Of a DNA stretch of 5,696 nt, positions 1 through 5,696 are shown one piece after another. The notes beneath the pieces are model-generated. The model did not search any database. It saw only the letters and a list, made by a program, of their open reading frames with translations, and was not told the DNA's origin. Both the position numbers and the translations under genes were made by a program. Within the stretch, counting starts at the first letter, position 1. Every line of letters starts with the position of its first letter. The stretch covers positions 4,423 to 10,118 of the forward strand of contig DEJD01000058.1 of assembly GCA_002353215.1 (NCBI GenBank), written 5' to 3'. Source of the stretch: Prevotellaceae bacterium UBA2757. GTDB taxonomy: Bacteria; Bacteroidota; Bacteroidia; Bacteroidales; Bacteroidaceae.

Positions 1-663
1 CTCTATGAAGTAGGTGGTGCAAGCAAGGCTGAATACGACAATGCGAAAATGCAGCTCGACGTACTCTCAACCCAGTACCGTCAGTTGGTACAGAACACTC
101 AGCTGGTAGCCCCAATCAATGGTGTTATCACTGCCCGCAACTATGACAATGGAGATATGTACAGCGGGAATCCTATCCTTACAGTAGAACAGACTAACCC
201 TGTAAAACTCATCATCAATATCTCTGAGAACTTCTACAAACTCGTGAAGAAGGGACAGACAGTGAACATAGCACTGGATGCATACGAAGGTGAAACATTC
301 ACAGGTCTCATCACCATCATCTACCCTACCATCGACACATCTACACACACCTTCCCAGTTGAAATCACTATCAACAACGACAGTCAGAAGGTGCGTCCAG
401 GTATGTTCGCACGTGCCACAGTCGATTTCGGACATGCTCGCCACGTGCTTGTTCCCGATATGGCTCTCGTAAAACAGATTGGTGCCGGCGACCGTTATGT
501 GTATGTGTATAAAGACGGTAAGGTAAGCTACAACAAGGTAGAACTGGGTAAGCACATCGGTAAGGAATTTGAAATTATCAGTGGTGTAGAACCAGGTGAT
601 ATGGTTGTGGTTGCAGGTCAGAGCCGACTGGCTAACGGCCGCGAAGTGACTGTAGTGGAATAA
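1..663 (+). CDS. RND efflux periplasmic adaptor subunit (HlyD/MdtA-type membrane fusion protein), 5' end missing
   Basis: The reading frame is open from base 1 (the first codons read L-Y-E-V-G-G) to the TAA at 661-663, giving 220 residues. The ATG at 49 is internal, not the start. This protein bridges an inner-membrane RND pump to a TolC-like outer-membrane channel in the periplasm. Numbering from the window edge, residues 1-33 are the end of the alpha-helical hairpin. Residues about 34-64 are the second half of the lipoyl domain, with the typical L-V-A-P-I-N-G-V-I stretch at 35-43. Residues about 67-142 form the beta-barrel, ending in the family motif R-P-G-M-F-A-R (132-138). Residues about 145-220 are the membrane-proximal domain, with V-P-D-M-A-L-V at 151-157. 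The signal or lipoprotein peptide, first lipoyl half and first hairpin helix, roughly 130-160 residues, lie upstream. The pump gene starts 29 bases after the stop, which confirms the role. Family assignment is firm; the substrate cannot be read from the sequence. Confidence 0.95.
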   Translation, partial: LYEVGGASKAEYDNAKMQLDVLSTQYRQLVQNTQLVAPINGVITARNYDNGDMYSGNPILTVEQTNPVKLIINISENFYKLVKKGQTVNIALDAYEGETFTGLITIIYPTIDTSTHTFPVEITINNDSQKVRPGMFARATVDFGHARHVLVPDMALVKQIGAGDRYVYVYKDGKVSYNKVELGKHIGKEFEIISGVEPGDMVVVAGQSRLANGREVTVVE

Positions 664-692
664 TCACCCTCAAAAAAATCTCCAAACAGAAT

Positions 693-3600
693 ATGAGTTT
701 ATATGAAGGAGCGGTCAAACGACCGATTATGACCAGCCTCTGCTTTTTGGCTGTTATGGTGTTTGGTATCTTCTCGCTGTGGAAGTTGCCAATCGACCTT
801 TATCCGGATATCGACACAAACACCATTATGGTTATGACATACTATACTGGTGCAAGTGCAGAAGATATAGAAAACAATGTGACTCGTCCGCTTGAGAACA
901 CCCTTAACGCAGTGGAACACCTCAAGCACATAACCAGTAACTCAAAGGAAGGTGTCAGTGTAGTAACCCTGCAGTTCGAGTATGGATACGACATAGACGC
1001 CTTGACGAATGATGTGCGAGACAAACTGGATATGGTGAGCAACCGTCTGCCGGACAATGCTCAGACACCTATCATCTTCAAGTTCTCAACCGATATGATT
1101 CCTATCCTCCTGCTTTCAGTACAGGCAGAGGAATCACAACAGGCACTCTATAAGATACTGGATGATAATGTAGCGAACCCACTTGCCCGTATCGACGGAG
1201 TGGGTACTGTAAGTATCGCAGGTGCTCCAAAACGAGAAATCAACGTGTATATGGACCCTCTGAAGATGGAGGCTTACAACCTGAACCCAGCTCAAGTTGC
1301 AGCTGCCATCTCGGGAGAGAACCAGAACATGACAAATGGTACTATCGATGTGGGTACACAGACTTATACCGTTCGTGTGGAAGGCGAATTCAACGACCCG
1401 AAAGAGATGCTTGGTGTCGTAGTAGGTTCGTTCAAAGGTGTGAATGTGTATCTGCGCGATGTAGCCCGAGTAGTGGATAATGTAGAGGAACGCGCTCAGA
1501 AGACCTACACAAAGGGTGTGCAAGGTGCTATGATCGTAGTTCAGAAGCAGTCGGGAGCCAACTCTGTGGCTATCTCGAAGAAAGTGATGAAAGCCCTGCC
1601 GTCATTGCAGAAAAACCTGCCTTCTGACGTAAAATTAGGTATTATCGTCAACACCTCCGACAACATCCTGAACACAATCGCTTCACTCGAAGAGACCATC
1701 CTCTTCGCAATGATATTCGTGGCTCTCGTAGTATTCCTGTTCCTGGGACGCTGGCGCGCCACACTCATCATCGTCATCACCATCCCAATGTCGTTGATTG
1801 CATCGTTCGTCTATCTGTATGCGACAGACGGTTCTATCAACATGATTTCGCTCTCATGTCTCACCATTGCCATCGGTAACGTTGTGGACGACGCCATTGT
1901 GGTGCTGGAAAATGTCACGACACACATAGAACGCGGATCAGACCCGAAGCAGGCTGCTATAAACGCTACAAACGAGGTAGCCATCTCGGTTATTGCTTCC
2001 ACACTGACCATGATTGCCGTGTTCTTCCCTTTGACCATGGTGACAGGTATTGCCGGTGTACTCTTCAAGCAGCTCGGATGGATGATGTGTATCATCATGA
2101 CTATATCCACCACTTCTGCCCTCTCATTCACACCTATGCTCTGTTCACAGATGCTTCGTCTGCAGAAAAAACAAAGTGGACTTTTCAAAAAACTGTACAC
2201 TCCTATATCCCATTCACTCGACCGACTTGACAACTGGTATGAAGCACGAATCAACTGGGCTGTGCGCCATCGCTGGACAGTCATCGTGGGTTGTATCTGT
2301 CTGTTTATAGCATCAATAGCTTGTGCAAAGGTATTCGGTATCAAGTCTGAGTTCTTCCCTGCAAACGACTCCGGTCGTATCGGTATTTCGCTTGAACTTC
2401 CTATCGGTACTCGAGTAGAGATTGCTGAAGATTTGGCAAAGGGACTCACAAGAAAGTGGATGGATCGCTATGGAGACTATATGCAGTCTTGTAACTTCAC
2501 AGTTGGTCAGGCTGGTGACAACAACACCTTCGCATCACTTCAGTCAAACGGTTCACATATCATCTCGTTCAACATCATGATGGTTCCGTCGAATAAACGT
2601 CCGCAGGGACTGGCAGAGATTTGTGATGAGATGCGTGCCGACCTGAAGGTAATCCCCGAACTGGCTAAGTTCCAGGTAAACCTTGGTGGTCAGCAGGCTG
2701 CAGCTATGGGTGGTCAGGCTACTGCACAATTCGAAATCTACGGTTACGACCTCGACGACACCCGTCACCTGGCAGACCAGATGGCTGAGAAGTTCCGTGA
2801 GAGTCCGATGATTTCACAGGTCAACATATCACGTTCCGACTTCCAACCGGAAATCGTTGTTAACTTCGACCGCGACAAACTGGCTAAGGAGGGACTCACC
2901 CTGGCTACTGCAGGTGGTTATGTGCGCAACCTCATCTATGGTTCGCTCATGTCATACTACCGTGAGGACGGAGAAGAGTACGAAATCAAAGTGCGCTTCG
3001 AACCTACAGCCCGTCAGGATGTCAGCGACATAGAAAACATGATTATCCCTACTTCTGCAGGCAGACAGGTGAGAGTGAAAGACGTGGCAACTGTAGAGGA
3101 AAGTGCTATTCCACCAACCATCGAACGTAAGGACCGTCAGCGTATCATCACAGTAAACGCCGTGCTCGCAGCTGGTTATGCTCTCTCCGACGGTGTGGAT
3201 TTGGGTAATAAGATTACAGACGAACTCGACATACCGAATGGTGTCACTGTTCAGGTAGCAGGTACATATGAAGACCAGCAGGATTCAAACCGCGACCTTG
3301 GCACATTGGGCATCCTCATCATCATGCTTGTATTCATCGTGATGGCTGCTCAGTTCGAATCACTCACCTACCCATTCATTATCATGCTCTCAGTACCATT
3401 CGCATTCTCAGGTATCATCCTTGCTTTGGTTACAACCAGCACAAACCTGAACATCATGTCAATGCTTGGTGGTATCATGCTTATCGGTATCGTTGTGAAG
3501 AATGGTATCGTACTTATCGACTACACACAGCTGATGCGCGAACGCGGAATCGGACTCACCCGTTCTGCCGTGATTGCAGCACGAAGCCGTCTGCGCCCTA

Positions 3601-3935
3601 TCCTCATGACTTCGCTCACCACCATCCTCGGTATGCTCCCAATGGCTATGAGTCACGGAGTAGGAGCAGAGACATGGCGACCACTTGGTGTGTCCATAAT
3701 CGGAGGTCTGTTGGTTTCTACAGTGCTCACACTTATCTATGTGCCTTCTATGTTCTGCATCTTCGGAGCTACAGGTGTTAAACGTCAGCGCCGCAAGATG
3801 AAGGCAAAGCGCGAACTGAACGAATACTGGAAGCAACACAAGGCAGAGGAAATGCTCGTCACCACTCGTGTCAGTGTGATGGAAAAGAACGCCCAGCGAG
3901 ACCTGAACAAAATCCATCTGGAAGAGAATGAATAA
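693..3935 (+). CDS. RND multidrug efflux pump, inner-membrane permease (HAE1/AcrB-MdtB type)
   Basis: Proton-driven trimeric inner-membrane pump that takes substrates from the periplasm or membrane and passes them to the adaptor and outer-membrane channel. The 1080 residues show the duplicated RND layout: TM1 at about 13-31, first porter half about 32-328, TM2-TM6 about 333-490, TM7 about 529-548, second porter half about 550-865, TM8-TM12 about 869-1026. The whole proton relay known from AcrB (D407, D408, K940, R971, T978) has counterparts: D399 and D400 in G-N-V-V-D-D-A-I-V-V-L-E-N, K936 in G-I-V-V-K-N-G-I-V, and R966 and T973 in R-L-R-P-I-L-M-T-S-L. The V-D-D-A-I-V-V motif points to drug-type (HAE1) rather than CusA-type heavy-metal pumps. 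An unusual point is the charged cytoplasmic tail from K1030 to E1080, making the protein longer than AcrB (1049 residues). The ATG at 693 is chosen because M-S-L-Y-E-G-A-V-K-R-P-I places the R-P pair just before TM1, as in the family. The cargo is unknown. Confidence 0.97.
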   Translation: MSLYEGAVKRPIMTSLCFLAVMVFGIFSLWKLPIDLYPDIDTNTIMVMTYYTGASAEDIENNVTRPLENTLNAVEHLKHITSNSKEGVSVVTLQFEYGYDIDALTNDVRDKLDMVSNRLPDNAQTPIIFKFSTDMIPILLLSVQAEESQQALYKILDDNVANPLARIDGVGTVSIAGAPKREINVYMDPLKMEAYNLNPAQVAAAISGENQNMTNGTIDVGTQTYTVRVEGEFNDPKEMLGVVVGSFKGVNVYLRDVARVVDNVEERAQKTYTKGVQGAMIVVQKQSGANSVAISKKVMKALPSLQKNLPSDVKLGIIVNTSDNILNTIASLEETILFAMIFVALVVFLFLGRWRATLIIVITIPMSLIASFVYLYATDGSINMISLSCLTIAIGNVVDDAIVVLENVTTHIERGSDPKQAAINATNEVAISVIASTLTMIAVFFPLTMVTGIAGVLFKQLGWMMCIIMTISTTSALSFTPMLCSQMLRLQKKQSGLFKKLYTPISHSLDRLDNWYEARINWAVRHRWTVIVGCICLFIASIACAKVFGIKSEFFPANDSGRIGISLELPIGTRVEIAEDLAKGLTRKWMDRYGDYMQSCNFTVGQAGDNNTFASLQSNGSHIISFNIMMVPSNKRPQGLAEICDEMRADLKVIPELAKFQVNLGGQQAAAMGGQATAQFEIYGYDLDDTRHLADQMAEKFRESPMISQVNISRSDFQPEIVVNFDRDKLAKEGLTLATAGGYVRNLIYGSLMSYYREDGEEYEIKVRFEPTARQDVSDIENMIIPTSAGRQVRVKDVATVEESAIPPTIERKDRQRIITVNAVLAAGYALSDGVDLGNKITDELDIPNGVTVQVAGTYEDQQDSNRDLGTLGILIIMLVFIVMAAQFESLTYPFIIMLSVPFAFSGIILALVTTSTNLNIMSMLGGIMLIGIVVKNGIVLIDYTQLMRERGIGLTRSAVIAARSRLRPILMTSLTTILGMLPMAMSHGVGAETWRPLGVSIIGGLLVSTVLTLIYVPSMFCIFGATGVKRQRRKMKAKRELNEYWKQHKAEEMLVTTRVSVMEKNAQRDLNKIHLEENE

Positions 3936-3945
3936 CCATAATCTT

Positions 3946-3962
3946 TAAGATACACAATCTTA
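3946..3962 (+). promoter_or_regulatory. Possible weak hairpin at the start codon of the PII-like gene
   Basis: TAAGAT (3946-3951) can pair with ATCTTA (3957-3962) across an ACACA loop. This closes a 6-bp stem that includes the A of the start codon. A second ATCTT at 3941-3945 could compete for the same AAGAT. The stem has only one G-C pair, so it may not matter in the cell. Confidence 0.15.
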
Positions 3963-4255
3963 TGAAAACAATATTTATCACATACGACCGCGCCCTGCAC
4001 GAGAAGGTAATAGATACTCTCGACGCATCGAATGCACGCGGTTACACACTACTTTCCGACGTAAGCGGACGAGGTTCGAAGACTGGCGACCCACACCTGG
4101 GAAGTCATGCATGGCCGACACTGAACGATGCCCTCTTCACCGTTGTCGAGGACACGAAAGTAGCTCCACTGCTGAGCCGTCTGAAACAACTCGACACGGA
4201 CAATCCCCTGCTCGGACTCCGTGCATTCGTATGGAATGTAGAACAAAGTATCTAA
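3962..4255 (+). CDS. Small PII-like signalling protein encoded next to an RND pump
   Basis: A 97-residue soluble protein without signal peptide or membrane segment. I read it as a PII-like (GlnB/GlnK superfamily) ferredoxin-fold protein. The predicted order is beta (M1-Y8), alpha (about 10-24), beta (G27-V34), a T-loop-like stretch G36-R-G-S-K to N55, beta (A57-V62), alpha (about 65-77), beta (G85-V93). The G-x-G-x-x-x-G pattern at 36-42 resembles the K-G-F-G-R-Q-K-G entry to the PII T-loop. It lacks the T-loop tyrosine that is uridylylated in enterobacterial PII and the G-D-G-K ATP-binding B-loop, which is replaced by D-T-D-N-P-L-L-G-L-R at 78-87. H45, H49 and W51 lie in the loop (P-H-L-G-S-H-A-W). 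A divergent PII group (PII-NG) near CusABC-type RND genes has been described, so the 26-base spacing behind the pump fits. A role in sensing and adjusting efflux is inference. The ligand is unknown, and a different ferredoxin-like family remains possible. Confidence 0.78.
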   Translation: MKTIFITYDRALHEKVIDTLDASNARGYTLLSDVSGRGSKTGDPHLGSHAWPTLNDALFTVVEDTKVAPLLSRLKQLDTDNPLLGLRAFVWNVEQSI

Positions 4256-4281
4256 TTACACATTATTATATTATAGAAACA
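4256..4281 (+). promoter_or_regulatory. A/T-rich leader that fixes the phosphatase start
   Basis: This 26-base gap between the PII-like stop and the phosphatase ATG is 22/26 A or T, ends in GAAACA directly before the ATG, and has no Shine-Dalgarno match. A/T-rich leaders of this kind are usual for Bacteroidota translation starts. Together with the signal peptide just after it, it favours ATG 4282 over the far-upstream in-frame ATG at 4111. I see no TAnnTTTG-type Bacteroidota -7 promoter box here, so this is read as a translation leader rather than a promoter. Confidence 0.4.
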
Positions 4282-5583
4282 ATGAAACTTCAACTTCTAT
4301 CCATCGCACTGACTGTGTCAGCAATGTGTTTTGCTCAGACAGCACGCGAAGAAATCCACGAGAACATTCTGCTTACAGGAAGCAATCATGTGGCATACAT
4401 CGCCCCAAACAAAAAACTCACCCCGACACCAAAGGGTTACGAACCATTCTATATGGACCATTACGGACGTCATGGTTCCCGTTGGCTTATCGAAAAAACC
4501 GACTATACCAATCCGTTGGAGAAAATGCGCAAGGCAAAGGAAGACGGAAAACTGACTCCACTCGGACTGGAAGTATTGGAGAAGCTTGAACGTTTCTATC
4601 CTACTACCGTAAACCGCTTGGGCGAACTCTCCGACATAGGCGAACAGCAGCACCACCAGATCGGTAAGCGCATGACTCAAAACTTCCCTGAGATATTCTC
4701 TGGCAAGACAGCCGAACTCGATGCCCGCAGCACAGTGGTTATCCGTTGCATCCTCTCTATGGAGGCAGAATGCGAAGAACTTGCTGCCTTCAATCCTAAC
4801 CTGAAAATCCACAATGATGTGAGCGAGTCTCTCCAGTACTACCTCAACCGCGACTGGGACGATCAGCTCAGGGAAGCAGTGAAGCCGGCAAGAAAGATTA
4901 TCGATGAGTACAAAGAGCGCTATACCCATCCGGAACGACTCTGCTCCGCCCTCTTCAACGACCCTGCTTACTGGCAGGCAAAAGAGTTTCGTGCCGGTGC
5001 CTTTATGCGTGCCCTTTTCAAAGTCGGCAACAATATGCAGAGCCATAGTTTCGGTGAGGACATCTACTCAGTATTCACAGAAGAAGAGGCTTACGACCAG
5101 TGGCGTGCAAAGAACATAGAATGGTATCTCCGTTACGGTCCTTCTCCAGTGACTGGCAGCATCATGCCTTTCAGTCAGCGATACCTCTTGCGCAATATGA
5201 TAGAGACTGCCGACACAGTATTTGCAAGCAAGACATACACCAATGGTGCTTCACTCCGTTTCGGTCACGAAGTATGTGTAATGCCACTTGCCTGTCTCAT
5301 GGAACTGGACTCTTGCGGCGTGAAGACCAACGACCTCGACAACCTCGAAAACTACTGGGTCAACTATCGCATCTATCCTATGGCATGCAACATCCAGATG
5401 GTCTTCTATCGTCCGAAAAAGACAAAGGCAGGTCAACTCAATGTTGACGACATCCTCGTGAAGGTACTCCTCAACGAGAAAGAAGCAAAACTGCCAGTCT
5501 TCACCGACAACTACCCATACTACAAGTGGAGCGACCTGCGCCAGTACTACATCAACAAACTGAACAGTTACGTAGAAAAATAA
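4282..5583 (+). CDS. Exported clade-2 histidine phosphatase (phytase/MINPP/acid phosphatase superfamily)
   Basis: Predicted 433-residue phosphomonoesterase acting in the periplasm or outside the cell. Residues 1-18 form a signal peptide (K2, then a hydrophobic stretch) with likely signal peptidase I cleavage after C-F-A18. Although C16 is present, the preceding S-A-M does not fit a lipobox. The catalytic R-H-G-x-R motif is R63-H64-G65-S66-R67; H64 should be the phosphate-accepting nucleophile. A second conserved block, A-R-S-T-V-V-I-R at 148-155, supplies a further phosphate-binding arginine (R155). Near the C-terminus G328-H329-E330 occupies the place of the H-D motif of phytases or the H-A-E motif of MINPP enzymes, so E330 is the likely proton donor. 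The length fits clade-2 enzymes. The frame is open back to an ATG at 4111, but that start would overlap the PII-like gene by 145 bases and bury the signal peptide, so ATG 4282 is chosen. The natural substrate (inositol phosphates, sugar phosphates or nucleotides) cannot be told from the sequence. Confidence 0.92.
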   Translation: MKLQLLSIALTVSAMCFAQTAREEIHENILLTGSNHVAYIAPNKKLTPTPKGYEPFYMDHYGRHGSRWLIEKTDYTNPLEKMRKAKEDGKLTPLGLEVLEKLERFYPTTVNRLGELSDIGEQQHHQIGKRMTQNFPEIFSGKTAELDARSTVVIRCILSMEAECEELAAFNPNLKIHNDVSESLQYYLNRDWDDQLREAVKPARKIIDEYKERYTHPERLCSALFNDPAYWQAKEFRAGAFMRALFKVGNNMQSHSFGEDIYSVFTEEEAYDQWRAKNIEWYLRYGPSPVTGSIMPFSQRYLLRNMIETADTVFASKTYTNGASLRFGHEVCVMPLACLMELDSCGVKTNDLDNLENYWVNYRIYPMACNIQMVFYRPKKTKAGQLNVDDILVKVLLNEKEAKLPVFTDNYPYYKWSDLRQYYINKLNSYVEK

Positions 5584-5610
5584 ACGCATCAACTTTGTAA
5601 ACCCAACAGA

Positions 5611-5696
5611 ATGAAACTCGGAATACTCACAGCCATGACGGTGGAGCACGACCAGCTGGCACACCTCATGGAGAACAAAACCGAACAGAAGGCAGG
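5611..5696 (+). CDS. mtnN: Probable 5'-methylthioadenosine/S-adenosylhomocysteine nucleosidase, 3' end missing
   Basis: Only 28 full codons are in the window, beginning M-K-L-G-I-L-T-A-M-T-V-E-H-D-Q-L. This matches the start of MTA/SAH nucleosidases (Pfs/MtnN), as in E. coli M-K-I-G-I-I-G-A-M-E-E-E. A8 and M9 align with the E. coli residues, and E12 falls on the catalytic acid Glu12. The enzyme is cytoplasmic and cleaves adenine from methylthioadenosine and S-adenosylhomocysteine, relieving product inhibition of methylation and, with LuxS, feeding AI-2 synthesis. The ATG is 27 bases after the phosphatase stop and is preceded by A/C-rich ACCCAACAGA without a Shine-Dalgarno sequence. With so little of the protein visible, another member of the nucleoside phosphorylase superfamily cannot be excluded. 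Confidence 0.72.
   Translation, partial: MKLGILTAMTVEHDQLAHLMENKTEQKA

Noticed and set aside
49..51. ATG 49 as start of a short 204-residue adaptor
   Set aside because: The frame is open upstream to the window edge with hairpin-like sequence, and a start here would leave half a lipoyl domain and no export signal.
664..692. Run of seven A bases (672-678) as part of a terminator after the adaptor gene
   Set aside because: There is no GC-rich hairpin beside it, and adaptor and pump are expected to be cotranscribed.
1811..2449. 212-codon open frame on the minus strand inside the RND pump gene
   Set aside because: It is antisense to conserved TM4-TM7 coding sequence, with no domain or motif of its own.
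693..3935. Heavy-metal (CusA/CzcA) pump because of the PII-like neighbour
   Set aside because: The TM4 signature is V-D-D-A-I-V-V-L-E-N as in HAE1 drug pumps, not the D-G-A motif of heavy-metal pumps, and the adaptor has MdtA-like rather than CusB-like motifs in the visible part.
4111..4281. In-frame upstream extension of the phosphatase from ATG 4111
   Set aside because: It would overlap the PII-like gene by 145 bases, its translation is unlike any phosphatase N-terminus, and it would bury a clear signal peptide that begins at ATG 4282.
4318..5046. 242-codon open frame on the minus strand inside the phosphatase gene
   Set aside because: It lies opposite a gene with clear catalytic motifs, its translation shows no recognisable family, and it has no leader. 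It is a codon-bias shadow.
5590..5597. CAACTTTG, a near match to the Bacteroidota TAnnTTTG -7 promoter box before the nucleosidase
   Set aside because: It misses the first T, has no TTTG-type -33 box at the right distance, and would leave a leader of only a few bases. It is too weak to call as a promoter.

Overview
The window looks like chromosomal DNA of a Bacteroidota (Bacteroidales) bacterium, probably Prevotella-like; the genus is a guess. Three things point this way. Every start codon is preceded by an A/T-rich leader with no Shine-Dalgarno sequence. The protein sequences have a Bacteroidales flavour, notably a short PII-like protein and a secreted histidine phosphatase. Base composition is moderate and looks even across the window. 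No mobile element, RNA gene, CRISPR array or strong terminator was seen.

Layout: five genes, all on the + strand, fill almost the whole window. In order they are: (1) the 3' part of a periplasmic adaptor (membrane fusion protein) of an RND efflux pump, 1-663; (2) the complete RND inner-membrane pump of the HAE1 (AcrB/MdtB-like) type, 693-3935; (3) a 97-residue PII-like signalling protein, 3962-4255; (4) an exported clade-2 histidine phosphatase (phytase/MINPP/acid phosphatase superfamily), 4282-5583; (5) the first 28 codons of a probable 5'-methylthioadenosine/S-adenosylhomocysteine nucleosidase, 5611 to the window end. The four gaps are 29, 26, 26 and 27 bases, so the genes may be one transcription unit, at least through gene 3.

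How they fit together: adaptor and pump form two of the three parts of a tripartite efflux system. The outer-membrane channel is not the next gene downstream, so it should lie upstream of the window or elsewhere. The PII-like gene is the most interesting element. A small trimeric-sensor-type protein directly follows a pump that carries an unusually long, charged cytoplasmic C-terminal tail, which suggests, as inference only, direct control of efflux analogous to GlnK on AmtB. The phosphatase acts outside the cytoplasm and the nucleosidase in cytoplasmic methyl/AI-2 metabolism. Neither has an obvious link to efflux, and they may simply be housekeeping neighbours.
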